Source: Hymenobacter armeniacus
GTDB taxonomy: Bacteria; Bacteroidota; Bacteroidia; Cytophagales; Hymenobacteraceae
Length of the DNA stretch: 64,000 nucleotides
Assembly: GCF_014699055.1 (NCBI RefSeq)
Contig: NZ_JACXAC010000004.1
Coordinates: 682,001 to 746,000, forward strand
Direction: 5' to 3'
Shown: piece by piece, positions 35,809 to 44,288 of the stretch
Numbering within the stretch: the first letter of the stretch is position 1
Layout: each line of letters opens with the position of its first letter
Made by a program: the position numbers and the translations under genes
Notes under the pieces: model-generated
Databases searched by the model: none
What the model was told of the DNA's origin: nothing
The model's input: only the letters and a program-made list of their open reading frames with translations

Positions 35809-38800
35809 ATGTCTACTGTTACCCGCGGGGCCTCGTTGGCGCTGCTCGTGGCGGCCCCCCTGCTCGGGATGGGCCAGCAAACTCCCACCACCCTGCCCAA
35901 GCCGGGCCAATTGGTGAACGAAGGCGTGGCCTTGCACGACAAGGAGGACTACGCCGGCGCCATTGCCAAATACCAGGCCGTGACGCCCGGCGACTCGTCC
36001 TACGCCTTGGCCCAGAGCGAGCTGGCGCTGAGCTACTACGTGTCGGGCAAGCACGCAGAAGCCGTGGCCGCCGCTAAGCGCGCCCTAGCGCTCAATCCTT
36101 TCGAGCCTGTCACCTACAACACCCTGGCCAATGCCCAGGACGAACTGAAGCAGGTGGACGCCGCCCTGGCCACGTTCAAGCAGGGCCTGCAGCTGTTTCC
36201 CTACAACCAGAACCTGTACTTCAACCAAGGGGTGACGTACCTGCAGCAGGGCCGCACCGCCGAAGCCCTGGCCAGCCTGCAGCACAGCGCCGAGCTCAAC
36301 CCCACGCACGCCGGCTCGCACCGCCTGCTGGCCGTGGCCGCCGCCCGTCAGGGCCAAACCGCGCACGCCCTCATCAGTTGGCTGACCTACCTGGCCCTCA
36401 CCGACGCGGGCACGGCCAGCCACAACGTGCTGGTGCAGGCCGAGCGCCTCTCGCAGGGCGTGGCCGTGGTGGAAGACAACGAAAAAGTGAAGCCCGTGGC
36501 GCCCAACGCCGCGTTTGCCGAGCTCGACCAACTGTTGGAAAGCAAGGTGGCCCTGCAAAAGGAGTACGTGTCGAAGGTGAAGTTTCAGGCCGCGGTGGTG
36601 AAGCAAACCCAGCTGCTGGTGGAGAAATTTCCGACCGAAGGCGCGGCCGACGACTTCTGGGTGCGGGCCTACGGTCCCATGGTGGCCGTGCTGCGGAAAG
36701 ACAACAACCTGACGCCCTTCACCTACCTCATCCTGCAATCGGCCGACGAAAGCAAGGGCGCCCCGTGGGTGACAAGCAACAAGGCCAAGGTGCAGGCCAT
36801 GCTGAACGCCTCCGTGCCGGCCCTGATGGAAATGCGGCGGCAGCAGCTGGTGGCGGGCGGTTCGGCGGGCCAGCGCCTGGAAGCGTGGTTCAACGACAAC
36901 GGCAAGCCCGACGGGCTGGGGCCGGCCGTGAACGAGAAAGGCAAGTTCCGCTCGACCGGCGACTGGATTTCGCTCAGCAGCCAGGGCGCCGTCGACGCCG
37001 TGGGGCGCTTCAACGCGGCCGGCCAGCGGGTGGGCCCCTGGAAGGTGCTGCGCCCCGACGGCACGGTGGAGAAAACGTTTGTCTACAACGACAAAGGCGA
37101 GCGCGAAGGGCTGGCCCGTGAGTTCCACGCCAACGGCCAGCCGTCGTACGACATCAACTACAAGGCCGACAAGATTGACGGCCTGCTGACGGCTTATAAC
37201 GAGTGCGGCGCCCGCACCGGCGCCCGCACCTTCACGGCCGGCAACCTGGAAGGGCCCTACACCACCTATTACGACAACGGCCAGCTGCACCTGCGCGCCA
37301 CCCTGCACGCCGACAAGCAGGACGGCCTGGAGGAAGGCTTCTTTCAGGACGGCACCCTGCAGTACACCACCACCTACGCCAATGGCGTGAAACAAGGGCC
37401 GTTTACCACGTTTTACGCCGATAAAACGCCGCTGAACAAGGGCGCCAACGACAAAGGCGAGCACGACGGCGCCTACACCGAATACCACTCCAACGGCACC
37501 GTGAGCGAGGAAGGCCGCTACGCCCACGGCAAGCGCACGGGCACCTGGCGCAGCTTCTACCTCAACGGCAAGCCCAATGCCGAGAAGAACTACGACGAGG
37601 CCGGCGAGTTTCACGGCGTGTACCACGACTACGACGACACAGGCCACCTCTACGCCGACACCGACTACGCCCACGGCCGCGTGGTGCGCATTCGCTACTA
37701 CGACCAGGCCGGCAAAACCCTGGTGGACCAGGCCGTGAAAAAAGGCCGTGTGACCATGCAGGGCCTCGACCCGCAGGGCCGCAAGGCCTCGGTGGGCACG
37801 TTTGTGGACGGGCAGATGGCCGGCGAGTGGAAATGGTTTTACGCCGACGGCGGCGTGCGCGAAATCACGCATTTCGACGACAAGGGCAACAAGAGCGGCG
37901 CCTCCGAATTCTACTACCGCGGGGGGCAGCTGCAGCGCCGCACCCGCTTCGGCCCCGATGGCCAGGAAGACGGCTACTATGAGCAGTACTACCTCGACGG
38001 GCAGCCCGCCGTGACCGGCTACTACCTGGCCGGCGAGCGCCACGGCCCCTGGAAAGACTACTACGTGGACGGCCGCGTGAGCGAAGAGTACGAGTACTTC
38101 AAAGGCGAACTCAACGGCCCGGCGCGCAGCTTCGAGCCCGGCGGCAAGCTCACCCAGGAGCGCCTGAACGAGTTTGGGGCGCTGCGCCGCATCGTCACCT
38201 TCGACTCGGTGGGCAAGGAGCTGAGCCGCGTGGAACTCAAGCCCGACAGCAAGGAAATCAACCTGCGCTACCCCAGCGGCAAGCCCCTGTATCGCGCGGC
38301 CCTGACCTGCTACAGCAGCAACGGGCCTTCCATGTGGTTCCGGCCCGATGGCAGCACCGAGTCGTCGTTTGGGCAGGTGAGCGGCCGCCGCCACGGGACC
38401 TACCGGGCCACCTTCGCCAACGGCAAGCCCGACCGCGTGGGCGAGTACCGCGACGGCCGGCCCGAAGGCGAGTGGCTCAGCTACTACGCCAACGGCCAGC
38501 TGCGGCGCAAGGGCAGCTACCGCGCCGGCGAGGAAGAAGGGGAGTGGACGTATTACTTCCCCAACGGCCAGGTGGCCATTGTGGAGCATTACGACGGCGG
38601 CAACCTGCACGGCAGCAGCAAGCGCTACAACCCCGCCGGCGAGCTGCTGGAAGAGAAAACCTACGAGTATGGCTCCCTGGTGAGCTTCCGCGGGCCGGGC
38701 GCGGGCGCGGCCTTCCAGCCGTTGGCCAACCAGACCGGCACCATTGCCGTGGCCTTTGCCAATGGCAAGCCCGCCGCTTCGGAAAGCTTCGACCACAACC

Positions 38801-39108
38801 AGGCCACCGGCCCGGCCACCTACTACTACGCTTCGGGCGAGGTGTTCCGGCGCACCGCGTTTGCCAAGGGGCTGCGCACGGGCCTGCTGGAAAGCTTTTA
38901 CCCCGGCGGCAAGCGCATGGAAGAAGAAAACTACCTGCACGGCGAGCTGCACGGCCGCTGCCGCTACTACCGCCCCGACGGCACCCTGGAGCGCGAGGAA
39001 ACCTACCGCAGCGGCGAGCGGCGCGGCCCCACCACCTACTTCGACGCCGCCGGCAAGCCCCTGCGCACCGAGACCTACTGGAACCTGATGGTGTACGATA
39101 CCAAATAA
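35809..39108 (+). CDS. Giant TPR/MORN_2 repeat protein
   Basis: The 1099-residue exported protein has a signal peptide (LALLVAAPLLGMGQQ), a TPR-like block at about residues 35-200 (DYAGAIAKYQAV, AVAAAKRALALNP, AEALASLQHSAELNP), a unique helical section to about residue 400, and then at least twenty MORN_2 repeats to the C-terminus, each about 22-24 residues with the core 'G.W..YY.NGQ......Y'. MORN_2 proteins may bind cell-surface or envelope partners; no function is known for this protein. It starts a co-directional set with two DUF3857 proteins. No T9SS domain at the C-terminus. Confidence 0.8.
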   Translation: MSTVTRGASLALLVAAPLLGMGQQTPTTLPKPGQLVNEGVALHDKEDYAGAIAKYQAVTPGDSSYALAQSELALSYYVSGKHAEAVAAAKRALALNPFEPVTYNTLANAQDELKQVDAALATFKQGLQLFPYNQNLYFNQGVTYLQQGRTAEALASLQHSAELNPTHAGSHRLLAVAAARQGQTAHALISWLTYLALTDAGTASHNVLVQAERLSQGVAVVEDNEKVKPVAPNAAFAELDQLLESKVALQKEYVSKVKFQAAVVKQTQLLVEKFPTEGAADDFWVRAYGPMVAVLRKDNNLTPFTYLILQSADESKGAPWVTSNKAKVQAMLNASVPALMEMRRQQLVAGGSAGQRLEAWFNDNGKPDGLGPAVNEKGKFRSTGDWISLSSQGAVDAVGRFNAAGQRVGPWKVLRPDGTVEKTFVYNDKGEREGLAREFHANGQPSYDINYKADKIDGLLTAYNECGARTGARTFTAGNLEGPYTTYYDNGQLHLRATLHADKQDGLEEGFFQDGTLQYTTTYANGVKQGPFTTFYADKTPLNKGANDKGEHDGAYTEYHSNGTVSEEGRYAHGKRTGTWRSFYLNGKPNAEKNYDEAGEFHGVYHDYDDTGHLYADTDYAHGRVVRIRYYDQAGKTLVDQAVKKGRVTMQGLDPQGRKASVGTFVDGQMAGEWKWFYADGGVREITHFDDKGNKSGASEFYYRGGQLQRRTRFGPDGQEDGYYEQYYLDGQPAVTGYYLAGERHGPWKDYYVDGRVSEEYEYFKGELNGPARSFEPGGKLTQERLNEFGALRRIVTFDSVGKELSRVELKPDSKEINLRYPSGKPLYRAALTCYSSNGPSMWFRPDGSTESSFGQVSGRRHGTYRATFANGKPDRVGEYRDGRPEGEWLSYYANGQLRRKGSYRAGEEEGEWTYYFPNGQVAIVEHYDGGNLHGSSKRYNPAGELLEEKTYEYGSLVSFRGPGAGAAFQPLANQTGTIAVAFANGKPAASESFDHNQATGPATYYYASGEVFRRTAFAKGLRTGLLESFYPGGKRMEEENYLHGELHGRCRYYRPDGTLEREETYRSGERRGPTTYFDAAGKPLRTETYWNLMVYDTK

Positions 39109-39178
39109 GGTGAACCGGCGTTCGGTGTGTACCTTGTAGTGGCCTGATACTTACTTAGTCAATTCTTATTTTTTGTAC

Positions 39179-41119
39179 ATGTATTCCTCTACTCTATTCC
39201 TGCCGCTGTTCCTGCTCGTGGGCCTGGCGGCGCAAGCCCAGGCGCCTGGCGCAACGGTGGCTGAGATGAAAAAGCAGTACCCCGGCGAGAAAGCGGTGTA
39301 CCTGGAAATGCGCCAGGACCTGACCGTGGAAATCCGCAACGATTCGGTGCAGGTGCTGGCCCGGCACCACGCCGACATGCTGCACCTCGACGAGCAGTCG
39401 GGCGCCTACGCCAACGACCGGGTGTTCAGCTCGCACTTCAACCGCCTGCAGAAGCTGGAAGCCCGCACCATGGTGCCCAACGGCGACAAGTTCAAGGCCG
39501 TGAAAGTGACCGATTTCAAGGACAAGTTTGAGATTCAGTCCGGGGTGTTTTTTGACGATACCCGGTCAACTTCGTTCTCGTTTCCGGCCGTGTCGCCGGG
39601 CGCCCGCACCATCACCGACTACACGGTAAAGCACGTGGACGCCCGCTTCGTGATGCCATTTTTTGTGGGTTCCTACGTGCCCGTGCGCCACGCCGAGCTC
39701 ACCATTACGGCGCCCAAAGGCGTGGTGATTGGCTACAAGACGTTTCACGCCGAAAACACGCCCATCAAGTACACCAAAGAGGAAAAGGGCAGCCAGGTAA
39801 TCTACCGCTGGACGGCCGACAACCTCGCCAGCCCGCCGCGCGAAGACGACGGCCCCGAGGCCAGCTACTACCTGCCGCACATCGTGTTTTTCGTGCAGGA
39901 AGCCACCGTGAACGGGCAAGCGCGCAAGCTCCTGGCCGGCGTGCCGGAGCTGTACAATATGTACGCCGACTTCGTGCGGCGCATCGACCGGCAGCCCAGC
40001 ACGGCGCTGCAGCACCGCGTCGATTCGCTGGTGGCCGGCGCCAAGACGGAGGAGGAAAAGGTGCGCCGCATCTACTACTGGGTGCAGGACAACGTGAAGT
40101 ACATCGCCTTCGAGCAGGGCCTGCGCGGCTTTATTCCGCACGATGCCGGCTTGGTGTATGCGCGCCGCTACGGCGACTGCAAGGACATGGCCAACCTCAC
40201 CAACGAGATGCTGCACTTGGCCGGCGTGAAAACCGCCTACCTGACCTGGGTGGGCACCCGCGACCTGCCCTACAAGTACGCCGAGCTGGCCACGCCCGGC
40301 GTGGACAACCACATGATTGCCACGTACGAGCCCAAGCCGGGCCAGTACGTTTTCCTGGATGCCACCAGCAAGCACACGCCCTACGGCATGCCCTCGGCCA
40401 TGATTCAGGGCAAGGAAGGCCTGCTGGGCCTCGACCCCAAGAATAGCCTGGTGGTGCCCATTCCGGCCATGGACAAAACCCGCAGCGGCTTCGACGACGC
40501 CTCGGTGCTGACCCTGGACGGCACCACGCTGCGCGGCACCGGCAAGCTGAACCTGGCCGGCTACACCAAAGTCAACCACAGCTACGGCCTCGACGGGCTG
40601 GACCGCACGGCCGAGCCCAAATACGTGAAGGCGCTGCTGGAGCGCGGCAACAACAAGTTCTTCGTCGACAAATACAGCATTGCCAACCTGGAGGCCCGCG
40701 ACCAGCCCCTGAGCATCAGCTACGACTACCGCCTGCAGGACTACGTGCAGCAGGTGGACGACGAAGTGTACGTGAACCTGAGCCTGGAGCGCCCCTACGC
40801 CACCGACCGCATCGACTCGACCACGCGCAAGCTGCCGCGCTACAACGAATTTGCTCACACCGACCACACCCGCACCGAGCTGGTGGTGCCGGCCGGCTAC
40901 GAGGTGAGCTACCTGCCGCCCACCGTGCAGGCCCAGGGCGACGCCCTCGGCTTCAAGGTGAGCTATGAGCGCAAGGGCGACAAAATCATCCAGGACCGCG
41001 AGGTGTACGTGAATTACCTGCTGCTCCAGCCCAAGCAATTCGGCAGCTGGAACTCGGTGGTGAACAAGCTGGGCAGCGCCTACCGAGAGGTGGTGATTTT
41101 GAAGAAGAAAAAGACTTAG
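39179..41119 (+). CDS. DUF3857 protein with intact transglutaminase-like domain
   Basis: The 646-residue exported protein has a signal peptide (LFLPLFLLVGLAAQAQA), an N-terminal DUF3857 region with beta structure, a transglutaminase-like fold and a C-terminal DUF3858-like beta domain. The catalytic triad is complete: Cys334 in YGDCKDMAN, His378 in VDNHMIATYE and Asp394 in FLDATSKH. It probably acts on peptides or proteins in the periplasm, cross-linking or cleaving isopeptide bonds; the substrate is unknown. The ATG at 39179 is preferred to a TTG two codons earlier. It lies between the MORN_2 gene and an inactive paralogue. Confidence 0.85.
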   Translation: MYSSTLFLPLFLLVGLAAQAQAPGATVAEMKKQYPGEKAVYLEMRQDLTVEIRNDSVQVLARHHADMLHLDEQSGAYANDRVFSSHFNRLQKLEARTMVPNGDKFKAVKVTDFKDKFEIQSGVFFDDTRSTSFSFPAVSPGARTITDYTVKHVDARFVMPFFVGSYVPVRHAELTITAPKGVVIGYKTFHAENTPIKYTKEEKGSQVIYRWTADNLASPPREDDGPEASYYLPHIVFFVQEATVNGQARKLLAGVPELYNMYADFVRRIDRQPSTALQHRVDSLVAGAKTEEEKVRRIYYWVQDNVKYIAFEQGLRGFIPHDAGLVYARRYGDCKDMANLTNEMLHLAGVKTAYLTWVGTRDLPYKYAELATPGVDNHMIATYEPKPGQYVFLDATSKHTPYGMPSAMIQGKEGLLGLDPKNSLVVPIPAMDKTRSGFDDASVLTLDGTTLRGTGKLNLAGYTKVNHSYGLDGLDRTAEPKYVKALLERGNNKFFVDKYSIANLEARDQPLSISYDYRLQDYVQQVDDEVYVNLSLERPYATDRIDSTTRKLPRYNEFAHTDHTRTELVVPAGYEVSYLPPTVQAQGDALGFKVSYERKGDKIIQDREVYVNYLLLQPKQFGSWNSVVNKLGSAYREVVILKKKKT

Positions 41120-41134
41120 TCGTTTTGACGTGGG

Positions 41135-41233
41135 GCCTCACCCCCTGACCCCCTCTCCTCAGGGAGAGGGGGCACCGGTTTTGCTCTTGCGACTGGCACC
41201 CCTCTCCCTGAGGAGAGGGGCCGGGGGTGAGGC
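41135..41233. repeat. Imperfect inverted repeat rich in C/T runs
   Basis: Left arm about 41135-41175 and right arm about 41195-41233 share CCTCACCCCC, CCCTCTCCTC and AGGGAGAGGGG blocks in inverted order. It sits between two plus-strand genes and ends 41 bp before the next ATG. It is a different sequence family from the GTCATGC palindromes. Confidence 0.85.
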
Positions 41234-41274
41234 GCTACACCAGAACGACAAAAAACTGATAACCACCCTACCTA

Positions 41275-43254
41275 ATGCGCCCCTTCCTCCTCTCTCTCTT
41301 TCTGCTGATTTTCGCCGGCCTGGCCCAGGCCCAAACCCTGCCGCCCGACCTCGTACACGCCGGCTACAACTGGGATGTGGGCCGCAAGCAGCGCCTGCCC
41401 ATCACCAAAGAGGACGCCGAGCTGCCGGCCATTATTCTGCGCGATTTTACCAGCCTGGAGTATTACTACGACAAGTCGCGCAAGGACCTGCGCCTGTTCA
41501 CCACCGAGCACCGCATCGTGCGCGTCAACACTTCCGACGGCATCGAGCGCTTCAACAAAATTGTGGTGCCGGTGCTGGAGTCGGGTGCGCCCGTCGACAT
41601 CAAGGCGCGCACCATCAGCCCGCGGGGCGAGGTGCATGAGGTGAAAGCGGCCGACATGAAAGAGCTGAAGGACCAGGAGGGCGGCCGCGGCTTCCGCGTG
41701 TTTGCCGTCGATGGCGTGGAGAAGGGCAGCGAAGTGGAGTACTTCTACACCCGCGAGCGCAACTTCAACCACTTCGGCTACGAGGTGCTGCAAAGCGAAA
41801 CCGCGGCCCGCGACGTGGTATTTGAGCTGATTTCGCCCGAGGCGCTGACCTTTGAAGCCCGCGTGTACCACGGCCCCGCCGTGACCGTGGACACCACCAT
41901 GGCCGGCCGCCGCGCCCTGCGCCTGACGCTGAAATCGGTGCCGGCCCTGCGCGAAGAAGCCTTTGCCAACGTGCAGGCCCAACGCATGCGCGTGCACTAC
42001 AAGCTGGCCTACATGGCCAACAAGGGCCAGGTACGCCAGTTCACCTGGGCCGACGCCAGCCAGTTTGTGTACCGCAACATGACGTCCTTGAGCAAAGACG
42101 ACGTGAAGGCGGTGGCCAAGGTGCTGGCCGCTGCCAAGCTACCCACGTCGGGCCCGCTGCCGGAGCGCATTGCCGCGGCCGAAAACTACGTGAAGCTGAA
42201 TTTTAACCTCGACGAAAACGCCAGCCCGTCCCTGACGCAGGTAGTGGCCACCCACAACGCGCCGGAGGGCGGCTTTGTGCACCTGCTGGCCGCCATCTAC
42301 CGCACCCTGGGCATCGATTACGAGCTGGTGGTGACCAGCAGCCGCGCCACCAACCCCTTCGACAGCTCTTTCGACACCTGGGACTACCTCGACAATTTTG
42401 CCCTCTACTTCCCCGGCACCGGCCAGTACCTGGCGCCCGGCCGCCCCGACTACCGCTACGGCATGCTGCCGGCCGAATGGACCGCTAACTCGGGCCTGTT
42501 CATCAAGGGCGTGACCTTGGGCACCATCGAATCGGCGGTGGGCAAGGTGAAAGAAATTCCGGCCCTGGACGCCGACAAGAGCCCGCAGAACATCGACGTG
42601 ACCGTGGCTTTCGCGCCCGACCTCAGCAACAGCACCCTGCAGCTGCGCCAGACCCTGGGCGGCTACCCGGCCCTGCAGATTCAGCCCTTCTGGGCCATGA
42701 TTCCGGAAGCCAAGCGCACCGAGCTGATGCAGCAGCTCCAAAAGGGCGTGGTAGCCGATGCCACCAACTTTCAGAAAACGACCGTGCGCAACGTGGAGCG
42801 CGGCCTGAGCCCGCTCGACAAGCCGTTCATCATCGAAGGCCAGCTCGATTCGCCCTCCTTGCTCGACAAGGCCGGCCCGCGCTACCTGTTCAAAATCGGC
42901 ACCTTGCTGGGCCCGCAAACCGAGCTTTACCAGAAGGAAGAGCGGCAGTTCGACGTGGAAAACGACAACAACCGGCGCTACCTGCGCACCATTCGCTTCG
43001 AGGTGCCGGCCGGCTACACCGTGCGCAACCTCAACGACCTGAACGTGGACGTGAAAGCCGGCGGCGACGCTGCCAAGCCCGACTACGACTTCAAGTCGTC
43101 GTACGTGCAGCAGGGCCAGACCATCACCGTGACGGTGGACGAAAACTACCGCCAAATCCGCTGGCCCAAAGCCGACTTCGAGGCCTTCCGCGCCGTGGTG
43201 AACGCCTCGGCCAACTGGAACAAAGTGGTGCTGGTGCTGGACAAGAAAAGCTAG
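41275..43254 (+). CDS. DUF3857 protein, transglutaminase triad lost
   Basis: The 659-residue exported protein has a signal peptide (LLSLFLLIFAGLAQAQ) and the same layout as the preceding gene: DUF3857 N-terminus, transglutaminase-like middle, C-terminal beta domain. In the middle, APEGGFVHLLAAIYRTLGI replaces the Cys-bearing segment, DNFALYF stands where DNHMIATYE does in the paralogue, and YLAPGRPDYRYGM replaces FLDATSKHTPYGM. Thus the Cys, His and Asp of the triad are all absent by alignment to its neighbour. It is likely a pseudoenzyme that binds a ligand or partner. A repeat separates the two genes. Confidence 0.83.
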   Translation: MRPFLLSLFLLIFAGLAQAQTLPPDLVHAGYNWDVGRKQRLPITKEDAELPAIILRDFTSLEYYYDKSRKDLRLFTTEHRIVRVNTSDGIERFNKIVVPVLESGAPVDIKARTISPRGEVHEVKAADMKELKDQEGGRGFRVFAVDGVEKGSEVEYFYTRERNFNHFGYEVLQSETAARDVVFELISPEALTFEARVYHGPAVTVDTTMAGRRALRLTLKSVPALREEAFANVQAQRMRVHYKLAYMANKGQVRQFTWADASQFVYRNMTSLSKDDVKAVAKVLAAAKLPTSGPLPERIAAAENYVKLNFNLDENASPSLTQVVATHNAPEGGFVHLLAAIYRTLGIDYELVVTSSRATNPFDSSFDTWDYLDNFALYFPGTGQYLAPGRPDYRYGMLPAEWTANSGLFIKGVTLGTIESAVGKVKEIPALDADKSPQNIDVTVAFAPDLSNSTLQLRQTLGGYPALQIQPFWAMIPEAKRTELMQQLQKGVVADATNFQKTTVRNVERGLSPLDKPFIIEGQLDSPSLLDKAGPRYLFKIGTLLGPQTELYQKEERQFDVENDNNRRYLRTIRFEVPAGYTVRNLNDLNVDVKAGGDAAKPDYDFKSSYVQQGQTITVTVDENYRQIRWPKADFEAFRAVVNASANWNKVVLVLDKKS

Positions 43255-43277
43255 CTTCCCGCTTACTTACAGAAAAC

Positions 43278-43371
43278 GAACGTCATGCTGAGCTTGTCGA
43301 AGCAGCTCGCGTGTTGTGGTAACTGATTACTGCTGCACGCGAGCTGCTTCGACAAGCTCAGCATGACGTTC
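43278..43371. repeat. Perfect 36-bp inverted repeat, intergenic palindrome copy 3
   Basis: Arms 43278-43313 and 43336-43371 are exact reverse complements around a 22-bp spacer. The pattern GTCATGC-GAGC-CGAAGCA-CTCGCGTG is shared with copies 1 and 2 although the inner bases differ (CTTGT in place of GCAGC). The spacer has TAACTGATT, as in copy 1. Confidence 0.93.
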
Positions 43372-43397
43372 TTTAGGCATTCATCAACGTGCTAGCC

Positions 43398-43976
43398 ATG
43401 CCCACCGCCGACACCCCCAAAGCCGCCGACTTCCGCCGCCAGGTCCTGAACCCCATGAAGCTGCGGCTGTTCCTGATGCGCAAGCTGCCCATGGCGTGGC
43501 TGGCCGGCCTGCGCCTCACGCAGCTCACGCCGGAGTCGGCCACGGTCACCATTCGCTACAAATACCTCACGCAAAACCCGTTTCGCAGCCTCTATTTCGC
43601 CTGTTTGGCCATGGCGGCGGAGTTTGCCAGCGGCATTCAGGCCATGATGCACGTGCAGGCCGGCGGGCCGGTTTCGATGCTGGTGGTGAGCCTGCAGGGC
43701 GATTTCACCAAGAAGGCCGTCGGCCTCATCACTTTCACCTGTCTCGACGGGCCGCGCATCGCCGAAGCCGTTGCCGAAAGCCGCGCCACCGGCGAAGGCC
43801 GCGTGGTAGAATGCGTGAGCACCGGCGTGGATGAGGCCGGCGACGTGGTGGCCGTGTTCCGGCTCACGTGGTCGTTTCGGGCCAAAAAAATAATGGATGA
43901 GTCGCCCTTTAATAAGCGGCGTCGAGCACTTCGGCCAGCACCTCGGCTTCCGTGGGGGCCCCCACAATCTCAATGA
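43398..43976 (+). CDS. DUF4442 hotdog-fold protein
   Basis: The 192-residue protein matches DUF4442, a thioesterase-like hotdog family: KLRLFLMRKLPMAWLAGLRL, TVTIRYKYLTQNPFRSLYFA and AAEFASGIQAMMHVQ. In this group the usual catalytic residues of acyl-CoA thioesterases are not clearly kept. Homologues normally end about where FRLTWSFRAKK stands, so the last 27 residues are probably an extra tail. That tail overlaps the 3' end of a minus-strand ORF by 68 bp. Confidence 0.82.
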   Translation: MPTADTPKAADFRRQVLNPMKLRLFLMRKLPMAWLAGLRLTQLTPESATVTIRYKYLTQNPFRSLYFACLAMAAEFASGIQAMMHVQAGGPVSMLVVSLQGDFTKKAVGLITFTCLDGPRIAEAVAESRATGEGRVVECVSTGVDEAGDVVAVFRLTWSFRAKKIMDESPFNKRRRALRPAPRLPWGPPQSQ

Positions 43977-44223
43977 GGTAGAAGCTGTTGCGGGTCATAA
44001 AAAGCCAGGGGTTCAGCCGTTCACGAACCGGAGACGTGCTGATTACCCGCCGGCCCTTGTGTTCGTCTTCGAACAACTCGAACCGCCGGCCGATTGCCGG
44101 GGCGAGCGGTGCCAGCCCGTAGCAGGAAAACCCGTTGCGAATTTTGTCCGGATGTTGCGCATCAGCGCAGGCTTGCAGCTTGACAAGGCGCACCCATGCA
44201 GGAAATGTAAGCGTATCGGTCAT
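43909..44223 (-). CDS. Hypothetical small protein downstream of the cyclase gene
   Basis: A 104-residue ORF with start MTDTLTFPAWVRLVKLQ. It has no signal peptide or membrane segment; RRVISTSPVRERL and FMTRNSFYLIEIV look like a small beta-rich domain also seen in short proteins of unknown role. Base composition is less GC-rich than the flanks. It follows the cyclase gene by 65 bp on the same strand, so cotranscription is possible. It overlaps the tail of the DUF4442 gene on the other strand. Function unknown. Confidence 0.55.
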   Translation of the reverse strand: MTDTLTFPAWVRLVKLQACADAQHPDKIRNGFSCYGLAPLAPAIGRRFELFEDEHKGRRVISTSPVRERLNPWLFMTRNSFYLIEIVGAPTEAEVLAEVLDAAY

Positions 44224-44288
44224 GACATCAGCGGTTTGTGAACTACGCAGGATGAGTAAGGGCCGGGCGGCATCGGCTATTCGCGAAG

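Noticed and set aside
36085..38952. A 955-residue open frame on the minus strand across the MORN_2 gene
   Set aside because: It is a by-product of GC-rich codon use on the other strand. The plus-strand frame has signal peptide, TPR and MORN_2 repeats, while the antisense product is a Val/His/Ala-rich string with no domain.
36990..39100. CRISPR-like periodicity
   Set aside because: The periodicity is at protein level (MORN_2 units) within one open frame; DNA repeats are not identical and there are no spacers.
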